The notes under the pieces were generated by a model. The model ran no database searches. It saw nothing but the letters and a program-made list of their open reading frames with translations, and had not been told where the DNA came from. From assembly GCF_033843645.1 (NCBI RefSeq), contig NZ_JAWXVZ010000008.1, positions 184,313 through 248,312 of the forward strand: a DNA stretch of 64,000 nucleotides. The letters are read 5' to 3'. Below, piece after piece: positions 52,209 to 61,142 of the stretch; the first letter of the stretch is position 1; each line of letters opens with the position of its first letter. A program made the translations under genes and the position numbers. The DNA comes from Pseudovibrio zosterae (GTDB lineage: Bacteria; Pseudomonadota; Alphaproteobacteria; Rhizobiales; Stappiaceae).

Positions 52209-53303
52209 CTACTTTACAGGCCGAACGACCTGACCCTCTTGAAGATGGCCAACGCCTGCAGTCACGATCAACTCACCTTCGTCAAGCCCTTCCACCACCG
52301 GCACGAACGGACCGAACAAAGTGCCTATTTTCACGTTGCGCTTGTTCACCGCATTGGTCTCTGAGTTGAGAACCCACACGAATGGCTCGCGCTGTGCATC
52401 ACCCGTCACGGCAGAGGCAGGGACGAGGAACCCCGGGGTCCCAGCAAGGCCATACTGCTTGGAACGGATCTTGACGCTTGCCGTCATGCCCGGAAACACG
52501 TTGATGTCCTCTGGGTGTGGCATTGCAAGGGTAATGCGATAGGTCTGTGTGATCGGATCTGCCTCGGTGGAATGCTCGCGGTACTCCAGTTGGTACTCCT
52601 TGCCCGGATGGGCCGGAAACTCGGCGGTCATGGAAAGAACATTCTGTGCCCGCGCCTGCGCAAACAACCGCTCAGGAACATTGATATCGATCTGGACTTC
52701 GTGGACATCCTGAACACGCACAACAGAGGTGCCAGGACTAATAATCGTGAAGTTATCGACCAGACGAGAGGAAATCACCGCATCGTAGGGCGCATAGATC
52801 TTTGTATAGCCAAGATTACGCCGCGCATTTTCCAGCTGAACGGAGGCAAGGTCGAACGCAGTCTTGGCGCTGTCATACGCCCCTTGCGAAATCACTTCCT
52901 TGTCCTTCAAGGTCTCATAGCGATCAAGGTCCAGCTTGCGCTGCTGAATGTTGACCTCTGCTTCGCGTACCGCTGCCTCATAGTCGGCAGGATCCAGTGC
53001 AGCGATCAGGTCCCCTTTTTTCACACTCTGGCTTTCACGAATTGGCAGTTCTACAATCTGCCCACCAACACGAAATGCCAGATCGACCGTCTGAACCGCT
53101 TCGACGCGGCCCGTGAAGTTCCGGGTGACCAGTCCTTCTTCCTCAGATACGGCCATGACGGGTGCCGGACGCGGCTTTGCCTCCACCTGAGCGGAAGCAT
53201 CTGCAGCTTCTTCCTGACAGCCAGCGAGCATGAGGCCCATTGCGACAAGCACAAGTGGACCACCCCACCAAGTCAATTTGGTCTTAGTACCTTTAGTATT
53301 CAT
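52209..53303 (-). CDS. RND efflux periplasmic adaptor, lipoprotein
   Basis: This 364-residue membrane fusion protein bridges the RND pump and an outer-membrane channel. It has a lipoprotein signal with lipobox LAGC (around residue 29), the barrel-sandwich VDLAFRVGGQIVELPIRESQ, a helical hairpin and beta domains up to GHLQEGQVVRPVK. I choose ATG 53303 because GGGAAGAG lies just upstream and the lipobox is then well placed; ATG 53342, which overlaps the tetR stop, is an alternative with no ribosome site. It starts 16 bases before the pump gene. Confidence 0.92.
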   Translation of the reverse strand: MNTKGTKTKLTWWGGPLVLVAMGLMLAGCQEEAADASAQVEAKPRPAPVMAVSEEEGLVTRNFTGRVEAVQTVDLAFRVGGQIVELPIRESQSVKKGDLIAALDPADYEAAVREAEVNIQQRKLDLDRYETLKDKEVISQGAYDSAKTAFDLASVQLENARRNLGYTKIYAPYDAVISSRLVDNFTIISPGTSVVRVQDVHEVQIDINVPERLFAQARAQNVLSMTAEFPAHPGKEYQLEYREHSTEADPITQTYRITLAMPHPEDINVFPGMTASVKIRSKQYGLAGTPGFLVPASAVTGDAQREPFVWVLNSETNAVNKRNVKIGTLFGPFVPVVEGLDEGELIVTAGVGHLQEGQVVRPVK

Positions 53304-53338
53304 AGCTCTTCCCAGGCTGGTACTCGGTTTTTGTTTAA

Positions 53339-53878
53339 TCATCTGGATTGATCTAGGAGCTCAAGAAGCAGTTCTTTGGCTCCTTCGACGAGTTCCGGGC
53401 TTCTCGCCTCCAGTCCAAACGCCTCACGGGCGTAAAGCCCATCAACGAATACGGAGGCAAGTGCAGCAGCTCTTAAGTTCTTCGCTTCTTTGTTGACGGA
53501 GTTTGTCAAGTTCTGCGTCATTTCGCGGAATGGTTCCAACAGCTCGGAACGGCGGTCACTAAGGGAAATCAGACACACAGCCAAAACATCTTCAGAGACC
53601 CCTTGGTCTACTGTGAGCAATGCTCTCAATGTTGGATTGCTAAGGCCCTCTTCGCGATAGGTCCCAGACAATCTTTCAATCTCAGCTTGCCAGCAAGTGC
53701 ACTGCAACTCGATCAAGCCTGCGATGAGCGCATCCTTGGAACGGTAGTTGTAAAGCACTCCGCCCTTGGACATCCCTGCACGCTGTGCAACGGCATCGAT
53801 TGTCAGACCGGTCACGCCGACTTCCAATACGATGTCTTTCACTGCCTTCAGGATGACTTCTCGCGTTTCGCTGGCCAC
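53339..53878 (-). CDS. TetR/AcrR-family transcriptional repressor
   Basis: This 179-residue regulator has the TetR helix-turn-helix at about 20-50 (TIDAVAQRAGMSKGGVLYNY) and a C-terminal ligand-binding domain. GTG 53878 follows GAGGGAAAT; an upstream ATG at 53983 has no site and would run through the operator. It is the first gene of the tetR-MFP-RND operon, and the palindrome at 53928-53959, upstream of its start, is the likely binding site, so it probably represses its own operon until a substrate binds. Confidence 0.9.
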   Translation of the reverse strand: MASETREVILKAVKDIVLEVGVTGLTIDAVAQRAGMSKGGVLYNYRSKDALIAGLIELQCTCWQAEIERLSGTYREEGLSNPTLRALLTVDQGVSEDVLAVCLISLSDRRSELLEPFREMTQNLTNSVNKEAKNLRAAALASVFVDGLYAREAFGLEARSPELVEGAKELLLELLDQSR

Positions 53879-53927
53879 TTGATTTCCCTCACGCCACCAA
53901 TAAAAGGGCGCACTTCGCCCTTCTGTA

Positions 53928-53959
53928 CCGACTAGACGGTTTCTATACCGTCTAGTCGG
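53928..53959. promoter_or_regulatory. TetR operator (perfect inverted repeat)
   Basis: Two perfect 13-base arms, CCGACTAGACGGT and ACCGTCTAGTCGG, are separated by TTCTAT. The whole covers the -10 and most of the spacer of the tetR promoter. This is the kind of site the adjacent TetR protein would bind. Confidence 0.8.
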
Positions 53960-53971
53960 TTTTTTTGTCAA
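53942..53971 (-). promoter_or_regulatory. Sigma-70 promoter of the tetR-MFP-RND operon
   Basis: On the minus strand a perfect TTGACA (53971-53966) is separated by 18 bases from TATAGA (53947-53942). The start of transcription would be near 53935, about 57 bases before the tetR GTG. The spacer and -10 lie inside the palindromic operator. Confidence 0.75.
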
Positions 53972-54060
53972 CTGCGTGATCAATGAAGAAGTGAATGGTT
54001 AGAATTGAAGCGAAAACCCGGTTCTCGGCCACAAATCATAGTGCAGTTGTTAGGCGAGAA

Positions 54061-54091
54061 AAGAAAAAGCCGGGAGCAAAGCCCCCGACTT
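54061..54091 (-). terminator. Terminator after indolepyruvate oxidoreductase gene
   Basis: On the minus strand AGTCGGGGGC and GCTCCCGGCT form a ten-base stem with one mismatch and one G-T and loop TTT, followed by TTTTTCTT. It lies 40 bases after the stop at 54131. Confidence 0.82.
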
Positions 54092-54130
54092 TCAACCTTC
54101 TTGTGATTTTGATCACAATAATTGAGAGAT

Positions 54131-57100
54131 TTACTCGGCCGCTGCCTTGAACTGAACCGTGCTTGGATCGTCATCAAGGTGAGCAATGAGCTCATCACGG
54201 CGAATCTTCGCTTTCTCAAGTGACGCCTTTTTTACCGGTCCATAGCCTCGGATGAGATCTGGTAGCTTGATGAACTCAAGAAGGAGACCGTAACTGGATG
54301 TGCCAAGCAAACCGATGGCGCGGTTGATATCCGCTTCATACTGCTTGATCAGAGCCCGTTCTTCTCGGCGCTCCTCGGTATATCCGAAGGGGTCGAACTT
54401 GGTGCCACGCAGCCCTTTGAGACGAGAGAGAACCTCAAACGCCTTGAATATCCAAGGACCGAACTCCTTTTTCTTCGGACGGCCCGTGCGCGCATCCAGC
54501 TCACGGGACATCAATGGCGGCGCCAACATGACCTTCAGCTTTCGAGGGTTTTCAAACTGGGCTGCGAGCTTCTGCTTGAACTCTGGATCAGAGTAAAGAC
54601 GCGCCACCTCATACTCATCCTTGTAGGCCATAACCTTGTAGAGCATGTCTGCCGCTGTCGACGTCAGCTCCATGGTACCGGGTCCATGCACCTCATCCTG
54701 TTTGCGCAGCGCCGCAATCTGCGACGTAAATGCGCTTGCGTAACCGGTATTCTGGTAGGCCGTGAGCTCCTTGGCATAAAACGCAATCTTTTCGTCTAGG
54801 CTCATCGCTTTCAGCGCATCTTCACGCGGCATGGCCTTAAAGATCGCCTCTGCATTGGCATAAAGCACTCGCCCAGCGCGGAAAGCCTTGATGTTTGGCT
54901 TCACCGCCGCGCCGTTCAGGGTAATCGCCTGTTCAATCGATTCCGCAGACAGTGGCAGGCTACCGGACTGGTAGGCCAGCCCGACCAGCATCATGTTGGT
55001 AAAGATCGCATCGCCAAACAGCTTCTCCGCAATCGTTGCCAAATTGTGCTGAGAAAGCTCTAGCGAAGCCTCTTCGAGCGTCTTTACCATCTTGGCGTCA
55101 GCATAAGAGAGCGTCTGCTTCATCGCGAACTCTGCCGTCGGCGCAACTCGCGTATTTGCAAAGGTCTTTGTTCGTGTGCGGTGGGCAAGCGTAAGCTGCT
55201 CGGCTTTCGTGGCGACGAGCATATCGCTGGCCAGCAAGATATCAAGCCGTGCTGGCGGCACCCGAGGCCCTTCAATTGTCTTGTCAGCTGCCGCAAATCG
55301 AATATGCGATGTTACTGGGCCGCCCTTTTGCGCCAAGCCGGTCATGTCCAATGTTGAGGCTTGAATGCCATCCACATGCGCCGCCATGGCCAAAACTGCA
55401 GCTATGGTGGTAACACCCATCCCGCCAATACCGGCAATGAGCATGTTCCGTGTTTCATCCAAGTTGGCAGGCACCACCTCTGGAAGTGTCTCAATGAGAC
55501 CATCCAAATCAAGCTCAACGCTCTTGGCCTTGCGCAGCGTCGCGCCTTCTACAAACACGAAGGACGGGCAAAAGCCCTTTACGCAGGTAAAATCCTTGTT
55601 GCATGACGACTGGTTGATCCGACGTTTTTCGCCAAAATGCGTTTCAAGCGGTTCAACAGACAGGCAGTTGGACTGGACGGAACAATCGCCGCAGCCTTCG
55701 CACACACGGTCGTTGATGAAAAGACGCTTGTCCGGATCGGGATAGAGCCCTTTCTTGCGCCGGCGGCGCTTTTCCGCAGCACAGGTCTGATCGTAAACGA
55801 TCGCCGAAACGCCCTCAAACTGTTGCAGTTCCTTCTGCACCTCCATCAGATGATCTCGGTGCTGAACCGGCATGGAAATCGCGAGATCCCGGCGACCCTC
55901 ATATATTTCGGGACGCTCTGACAGCAGCGCGATTTTGCCAACACCTTCAGCCTGCAACTGGCTCAAAAGCTCAGGAACCGTCAACTCACCATCATGCTCT
56001 TGGCCACCTGTCATGGCCACCGCATCGTTGAAGAGGATTTTATAGGTGATGGGCACCTTCGCCGCGACCGCCTGACGGATCGCCAGAATGCCGGAATGGA
56101 AGTAGGTGCCGTCGCCCATGTTTGCAAAAACGTGTTTGTCCTTGGCAAAGTGAGCCTGACCAACCCACAAAACGCCCTCGCCGCCCATGGCGATCTGGCC
56201 GTCCGTGGTGCGCCCCGCCACCTCGGTCATGGCGTGACAGCCGATACCCGGCATGGCGCGGGCCCCTTCCGGGACAACTGTAGAAGAAGAATGCGGGCAA
56301 CCGGAGCAAAAGTACGGAACTCTGGAAGCCTTTTCGCCGTGCCCTTGAGCCCACATCTGCTGGCGCATCATGCGGTCCGCAACCGACTTCATTTCGTCTG
56401 TGACGTAATCCCGTGGCAGGAACGTCATCACCGCCCGCACCAGTTCATCCATGGAAAGTTCAAGCACATCGGAGAGCAGAGGATCGCCCTGCGGCGACTT
56501 CTTGCCCCACACCTCTGGACGCTGCTGCTCTGACCAGCCGTAGGCCAGCTCTTTGATCTGCGGCTCGAGGAAGGCGCGCTTATGTTCCACCACCATGATG
56601 CGCTCAACACCACGGGCAAACTCTCCAAAGCCCGCCGGATCCAGTGGGTAAGGCATGCCGACCTTGTAAACTGCAAGGCCGATCTCCTTCGCACGCTCAT
56701 CGGTAATGCCGCAGAGTTGAAGCGCCTGGCACAGGTCCCGGTAGGCCTTGCCGGTTGCGACAAGACCAAGGCGTGGCTTGCGCGCACCATAGCCTACATA
56801 GTCCAAACGATTTGCGCGGGCATAAGCCTGCGCTGCAGGCAAGCGGATATCACGCAGCAAGCGTTCCGTTTCAAGGCGGTTGCCAAGAAGCAGCACGCGG
56901 TTCAATTCAGCGCTCTTGTGCGGGTCCTTGTCTTCAGGCCAGATGAACGACAGACGCTCCGGGTCAACGGAAATCGTCGCCGAGCCGTCCATCGTATCGG
57001 CCAGACAGATCATCGCACTCCAAAGGCCCGCAAAGCGCGAGAGCTCAAAGCCATGCAGACCGAAATCCAGAACCTCCTGCACATCGGCAGGGTTCAGTAC

Positions 57101-57616
57101 CGGCATTTCTGCGTGCTGGAAGAAAAACTCACTTTGCGCGGGAAGAATGGACGACTTCGCCAGATGGTCATCCCCAGCCAGAGCCAACACGCCACCGTTG
57201 CGGTCCACACCGCTGGCATTTGCCTGTTTCAGCACGTCCCCGGCTCGGTCCACGCCCGGTGCCTTGCCGTACCAGATGCCGAAAACGCCGTCGACATTCG
57301 CGCCCTTGCCGTGCTGACGCACCTTCTGGGAACCCCAGACCGCCGTTGCGCCCAGTTCTTCGTTGATTCCCGGCTGAAACTGGATGTTAAGTGGATCTAG
57401 AAACTTTTGTGATCGTTGCAGTTCGCTGTCATACCCCGCAATTGGGGATCCACGATAACCGGAGATAAAACCTCCAGTGTTCAAACCCGTTGCATGATCA
57501 AGACGTGCGCGGTCAAGCGCAACGCGTACCAAAGCCTGAATGCCTGAAATATAAACTCGACCATTTGTTGAGGTATACTTATCATCTAAACGGACGGTAG
57601 GCACATGAACATTCAT
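54131..57616 (-). CDS. Fused indolepyruvate ferredoxin oxidoreductase (IorA/IorB-type)
   Basis: This 1161-residue fusion oxidises aryl 2-oxo acids such as indolepyruvate or phenylpyruvate to acyl-CoA. The N-terminal part is the 2-oxoacid oxidoreductase pyrimidine domain (starts GGFISGYRGSPIAGYD). The middle carries the thiamine diphosphate domain (GCHAMTEVAGR, FANMGDGTYFHSG). CEGCGDCSVQSNC then provides a [4Fe-4S] cluster, and the gamma-subunit-like domain follows (IAGIGGMGVTT). A C-terminal region of about 200 residues of unknown function follows, as in the long proteobacterial form. It is divergent from an Lrp-type regulator gene, which suggests control by an amino acid. Confidence 0.93.
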   Translation of the reverse strand: MNVHVPTVRLDDKYTSTNGRVYISGIQALVRVALDRARLDHATGLNTGGFISGYRGSPIAGYDSELQRSQKFLDPLNIQFQPGINEELGATAVWGSQKVRQHGKGANVDGVFGIWYGKAPGVDRAGDVLKQANASGVDRNGGVLALAGDDHLAKSSILPAQSEFFFQHAEMPVLNPADVQEVLDFGLHGFELSRFAGLWSAMICLADTMDGSATISVDPERLSFIWPEDKDPHKSAELNRVLLLGNRLETERLLRDIRLPAAQAYARANRLDYVGYGARKPRLGLVATGKAYRDLCQALQLCGITDERAKEIGLAVYKVGMPYPLDPAGFGEFARGVERIMVVEHKRAFLEPQIKELAYGWSEQQRPEVWGKKSPQGDPLLSDVLELSMDELVRAVMTFLPRDYVTDEMKSVADRMMRQQMWAQGHGEKASRVPYFCSGCPHSSSTVVPEGARAMPGIGCHAMTEVAGRTTDGQIAMGGEGVLWVGQAHFAKDKHVFANMGDGTYFHSGILAIRQAVAAKVPITYKILFNDAVAMTGGQEHDGELTVPELLSQLQAEGVGKIALLSERPEIYEGRRDLAISMPVQHRDHLMEVQKELQQFEGVSAIVYDQTCAAEKRRRRKKGLYPDPDKRLFINDRVCEGCGDCSVQSNCLSVEPLETHFGEKRRINQSSCNKDFTCVKGFCPSFVFVEGATLRKAKSVELDLDGLIETLPEVVPANLDETRNMLIAGIGGMGVTTIAAVLAMAAHVDGIQASTLDMTGLAQKGGPVTSHIRFAAADKTIEGPRVPPARLDILLASDMLVATKAEQLTLAHRTRTKTFANTRVAPTAEFAMKQTLSYADAKMVKTLEEASLELSQHNLATIAEKLFGDAIFTNMMLVGLAYQSGSLPLSAESIEQAITLNGAAVKPNIKAFRAGRVLYANAEAIFKAMPREDALKAMSLDEKIAFYAKELTAYQNTGYASAFTSQIAALRKQDEVHGPGTMELTSTAADMLYKVMAYKDEYEVARLYSDPEFKQKLAAQFENPRKLKVMLAPPLMSRELDARTGRPKKKEFGPWIFKAFEVLSRLKGLRGTKFDPFGYTEERREERALIKQYEADINRAIGLLGTSSYGLLLEFIKLPDLIRGYGPVKKASLEKAKIRRDELIAHLDDDPSTVQFKAAAE

Positions 57617-57744
57617 AGTATGGGGCTCCTCCTCCCTACCGCAACCTGAGGCTTGTCCCTCCTCCTCATGGTTGCGAAAAGCTCACGTTCTCCCCCTTAT
57701 CATGATCCTTTTTTCTAGATATTTCTGTGCTAACATACCTGATA

Positions 57745-57752
57745 TTACGTAA
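57745..57752. promoter_or_regulatory. Small palindrome in the Lrp/oxidoreductase divergent promoter region
   Basis: TTACGTAA is an 8-base palindrome in the AT-rich part of the 167-base gap between the divergent oxidoreductase and Lrp-type genes. It could be part of an Lrp-type site. Alone it is weak. Confidence 0.22.
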
Positions 57753-57783
57753 CTAATCGAAATAAAAATTCCTACAGGGGCAC

Positions 57784-58263
57784 ATGAACGAAAATTCTCT
57801 CCTAGATTTATCGGACATTCGCGTGTTGAGAATCTTGCAACGGGACGCGTCCATGTCCATCGCCGATATTGCCCGGGAGGCAGGCATGAGCCAGACACCG
57901 TGCTGGCGTCGAATCAAGAAACTAAAGGAAACGGGCGTCATCAAGCAGGTCGCGGCAGTGGTGGACAGGGAAGCCGTTGGCCTCAATTTTCTGGCCTATT
58001 CCTTTGTAAAACTGTCACTCCCCAGCAGGGAGAACATGGAACAGTTTGACAAACTGGTCGCTCGCTGGCCGGAAGTCGTGACCTGCGAACGCATCACGGG
58101 TGCCGTCGACTATCTGATCAAAGTGGTCACCAGCGATATCAAATCCTATGATGACTTCCTCAGATTGAAGTTGCTGGACAATGCACTTGTGAGCGACGTG
58201 CAGTCTCGCATCGTGGTTTCAACCATCAAGGAGACGGTTTCGCTACCACTTCGCGAAAGTTGA
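57784..58263 (+). CDS. Lrp/AsnC family transcriptional regulator
   Basis: The 159-residue protein has the AsnC-type winged helix (about residues 10-55, SIADIAREAGMSQTPCWRRI) and the RAM ligand-binding domain (about 70-145). It probably senses an amino acid. The divergent gene is the indolepyruvate oxidoreductase, its most likely target. The reading frame starts at ATG 57784 with AGGGGC upstream. Its 3' end is followed by a perfect hairpin without a T-run. Confidence 0.92.
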   Translation: MNENSLLDLSDIRVLRILQRDASMSIADIAREAGMSQTPCWRRIKKLKETGVIKQVAAVVDREAVGLNFLAYSFVKLSLPSRENMEQFDKLVARWPEVVTCERITGAVDYLIKVVTSDIKSYDDFLRLKLLDNALVSDVQSRIVVSTIKETVSLPLRES

Positions 58264-58280
58264 ATTAAACTAAAGTTTTA

Positions 58281-58301
58281 GAGCCGTGTTTCGCACGGCT
58301 C
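58281..58301 (+). terminator. Hairpin after Lrp gene, weak terminator
   Basis: GAGCCGTG/CACGGCTC with loop TTTCG is a perfect eight-base hairpin 18 bases after the stop. It lacks a T-run, so termination here is uncertain. Confidence 0.35.
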
Positions 58302-58382
58302 CTGGATGACGCACTTCTCTTGCCACCTCTGGTCGGAAAGACTATCCATTGTTGAATTTTTTCGCTGCGTAAGGATCGCTCA

Positions 58383-59369
58383 GTGACATCCCTCTCTGGC
58401 CCGCGCGCACTCGCCGAATTGCCGCTCAAGGCTTTGGCGCTGCTTGGCCACTACGGCACCTACACGGTTGCCATCTCGCTCCTGCTTGGCATCCTGCTGC
58501 CGCATCTTGCGAGCACATTCAGACCGTTTCTGACCACGGCCATCTTCATCCTGATTTTTCTGAACCTTTTGCGAGTAGACACCACCGCGCTCCAAGCCCG
58601 TCTGCGCCGACCCAAACTGCTCATTGCAGCGGGTGTCTGGATGATGATCGTATGGCCCCTGATCTGCGCTGCTGGCGCGCTAGCCATCGATCTTGAGGCC
58701 CTTGCCCCCGGCGCCATGACAGCGCTATTCATTGCCACGGCCGCCCCGCCGGTCATGTCCGCGCCCGCCTTCATTTACATGCTTCGGCTGGATGGGGCAT
58801 TCAGCCTTGCCCTCTCAGTTGTGACACTCCTGATCGCACCGCTCTCCTCCGCTATGATTGCTGCACTCATCCTGCCAGCAACGCTGAAAGTGGATCCCTT
58901 TGCATTTGCGCTGAACATGTTCTTCATGCTGGCGGCAGCCATTGCTTTGGCCGCACTTTGCCGAAAGGTGATTGGTACAGCACGCATCGCCGCCAGCGCC
59001 AACCACCTCAACGGCCTCAATTGCATTGTGCTGTTTGTCTTCGCAGTAGCGGCCATGGATGGCGTCGCTCACCTGCTGCTTACAGATCCCGCCGTGCCTC
59101 TGGTTTTCACCCTCATCACCTTTGGCGCGACCTTGCTTCAAATGGGTGTGACCGCACTTATGTTCCTCCGCAGCGGAGGCAGCGATGCATTTGTCATCGC
59201 TCATTCAGTTGGAGCACGAAATCTCGGCCTCATGCTTGCCAGTCTTGGCGGCAGCATCCCAGAGTTTGCATGGCTTTACTTCAGCCTCGGCCAGCTCCCC
59301 ATTTTCCTCATGCCCCTATTTCTTTCCCCTCTTGCGCGTCGTTTACGGCCAGTGGGCAACTTGCGTTGA
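58383..59369 (+). CDS. Bile acid:sodium symporter (BASS) family transporter
   Basis: The 328-residue protein has about nine to ten hydrophobic helices and the BASS-type crossing segments (FIATAAPPVMSAPAFIYML and AFVIAHSVGARNLGLMLAS). The family imports organic anions such as bile acids, pyruvate, pantothenate and 2-oxo acids with sodium. The location after an amino-acid-responsive regulator and an oxo-acid oxidoreductase suggests an oxo acid as the substrate, which is speculation. GTG 58383 is the start, eight bases after AAGGA. Confidence 0.75.
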   Translation: MTSLSGPRALAELPLKALALLGHYGTYTVAISLLLGILLPHLASTFRPFLTTAIFILIFLNLLRVDTTALQARLRRPKLLIAAGVWMMIVWPLICAAGALAIDLEALAPGAMTALFIATAAPPVMSAPAFIYMLRLDGAFSLALSVVTLLIAPLSSAMIAALILPATLKVDPFAFALNMFFMLAAAIALAALCRKVIGTARIAASANHLNGLNCIVLFVFAVAAMDGVAHLLLTDPAVPLVFTLITFGATLLQMGVTALMFLRSGGSDAFVIAHSVGARNLGLMLASLGGSIPEFAWLYFSLGQLPIFLMPLFLSPLARRLRPVGNLR

Positions 59370-59427
59370 CAACGCCCTCGTGCTAGCGCCATGACAAGAC
59401 TAACAAGCATGCTCTGGAGACCTTGAG

Positions 59428-60105
59428 ATGAGCAATCCACTCGTCATCGCACCGTCCGTTCTGGCCTCGGACTTTTCAAAGCTCGGTCAGGAAGTTCGCG
59501 ACGTAGCAGAAGCTGGCGCCGACTGGATCCATCTGGACGTGATGGACGGCCACTTTGTCCCGAACATCACCTTCGGGCCGGACTTTATTGCCGCCATTCG
59601 TCCGTACACCGACAAGGTCTTCGACACGCACCTGATGATTGAACCAGTCGATCCTTACATTGAAGCCTTTGCCAAGGCGGGCTCCGACTACATCACCATT
59701 CATGCGGAAGCCTCCAAGCATCTGGACCGCTCCTTGCAAGCCATCAAGGACCAGGGGAAGAAAGCTGGCGTTTCCCTCAACCCGGCGACCCCAGAAAGCA
59801 GCCTCGAGTATGTTCTCGACCGTCTGGATCTCATCCTCGTGATGACCGTGAACCCAGGCTTCGGCGGGCAGAAATTCATCCCTTCCATGATCGAAAAGAC
59901 GCGCCGCATCAAACAGATGATTGGCGATCGTCCGATCCGCATCGAGATTGATGGCGGCATCACGCCCGAAACCGCCCCCCTCATCACAGAGGCAGGTGCG
60001 GACACGCTGGTAGCAGGCTCAGCCGTCTTCAAAGGGGGCACCCTTGAGAGCTACCGCCAGAACATTGCAGCCATCCGTGCTGCTGGAGATGCGGCTCGTC
60101 GCTAG
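59428..60105 (+). CDS. rpe: Ribulose-phosphate 3-epimerase
   Basis: Rpe converts ribulose 5-phosphate to xylulose 5-phosphate in the pentose phosphate pathway. The 225-residue TIM barrel shows IAPSVLASDFSKLGQE, the metal-binding WIHLDVMDGHFVPN and DTHLMI, and VNPGFGGQKF with the phosphate-binding GSAVFKGG at the end. Length is normal. It stands alone, with a GGAG site and its own terminator. Confidence 0.97.
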   Translation: MSNPLVIAPSVLASDFSKLGQEVRDVAEAGADWIHLDVMDGHFVPNITFGPDFIAAIRPYTDKVFDTHLMIEPVDPYIEAFAKAGSDYITIHAEASKHLDRSLQAIKDQGKKAGVSLNPATPESSLEYVLDRLDLILVMTVNPGFGGQKFIPSMIEKTRRIKQMIGDRPIRIEIDGGITPETAPLITEAGADTLVAGSAVFKGGTLESYRQNIAAIRAAGDAARR

Positions 60106-60130
60106 TCACACACACCTGATTTGAAACGAC

Positions 60131-60165
60131 AAAAGCCCGCGAGATTGAAGCTTGCGGGCTTTTCC
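60131..60165. terminator. Bidirectional terminator after rpe
   Basis: AAAAGCCCGC/GCGGGCTTTT is a perfect 10-bp stem with a 13-base loop. T-runs lie on both sides, so it can end rpe and the convergent aldolase gene. Confidence 0.85.
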
Positions 60166-60213
60166 ATTTTCAGCGGACAACATGTCCATAGCTACCCTGT
60201 GATGGAACGACGC

Positions 60214-61017
60214 CTAGTAAATGTCGCTGGAACCTTTAGTTGGATGTGACGACAACAAACTGGACACGTGCCGGGCAGCCTCTCCGAAGATCTGGCCATC
60301 CGCACCATAGGCCAAAAACCGGTAGCCACTTGCCACGGACGCGTGAAAATGCCTCTCACTGACGCAGTAAATCCCGGCGAACTTCCCAGCGGCCTCGGCC
60401 TTCTCAGCGATTTCCTTTTGCATGCTTAATGCATGATCGGATTCGGGTGCCACTTCCCCACCGTTTGAGAGGGTCAAAGACAGGTCCGCGGGCCCGACAA
60501 ACACACCGTCCAAACCGTCCACGGCTAGGATGTCATCCAACGCGCCAACTGCTTTCGGTGTCTCAATCATCGCCATGGCAACCGTCTCTTCATTGGCCGT
60601 TTTCTGGTAGCTTGCCATATCGCAATCGTTCAGCATGCAACCGCGGAAAGCGCCGAAACTTCGCGCGCCAACGGGAGGGTACTTGCAAAACTCAACAAGT
60701 CGCTTGGCATCTTCAGCACTGTTGACCATGGGTGCAATCACCGCCTCCGCACCCACATCCAGCATCCAGCTTGCATCCTGAAAGCTGCCAACACACACGC
60801 GAACTACCGCAGAAGCCTTGGCAGCAACAATAGCCGAAACGCAGTCCCGCGCCTCGCTACCGCGAGCCATGCCATGCTGCATATCAACCACAACACTGGA
60901 AAAGCCTGCGCGCACAAACGCTTCACAGACGACAGGCACCCCGAAGTTGCTCCAGGCGCTGTGAACGACAGCGCCCTGCCTTAGCCTTGAGGCAAGGCTC
61001 TCACCACATGTTTTCAT
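60214..61017 (-). CDS. HpcH/HpaI aldolase family protein
   Basis: The 267-residue protein matches the HpcH/HpaI (2-keto-3-deoxy sugar acid aldolase, citrate-lyase beta-like) TIM barrel: VVVDMQHGMARG, the metal-binding MIETPKAVGALDDILA and the VGPADLS signature. Members cleave 2-keto-4-hydroxy acids into pyruvate or glyoxylate-type products; the substrate here is not known. ATG 61017 is fixed by GGGAGGAG just upstream. It lies between rpe and the ATPase inhibitor zeta gene. Confidence 0.88.
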   Translation of the reverse strand: MKTCGESLASRLRQGAVVHSAWSNFGVPVVCEAFVRAGFSSVVVDMQHGMARGSEARDCVSAIVAAKASAVVRVCVGSFQDASWMLDVGAEAVIAPMVNSAEDAKRLVEFCKYPPVGARSFGAFRGCMLNDCDMASYQKTANEETVAMAMIETPKAVGALDDILAVDGLDGVFVGPADLSLTLSNGGEVAPESDHALSMQKEIAEKAEAAGKFAGIYCVSERHFHASVASGYRFLAYGADGQIFGEAARHVSSLLSSHPTKGSSDIY

Positions 61018-61142
61018 GTCTCCTCCCAAAGACAAAAAGCCAATTCACGAGAACAACGCGCGTAAAGCCAAGGCATTGCACGCACATGCATGACCGTCAC
61101 ATCGAACGGCCTCACCCCCGTGTTTGCGTCAGCTCAAGTGCG

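Noticed and set aside
52515..53351. A 278-codon plus-strand frame opposite the RND adaptor
   Set aside because: The adaptor's lipobox and family features are clear; the frame is a shadow.
53928..53966. The palindrome with following T-run as a plus-strand terminator
   Set aside because: No plus-strand gene lies upstream; the position over a promoter fits an operator better.
56582..57400. A 272-codon plus-strand frame opposite the oxidoreductase
   Set aside because: The opposite strand is a conserved 1161-residue enzyme; this product is Arg/His-rich and unlike any family.
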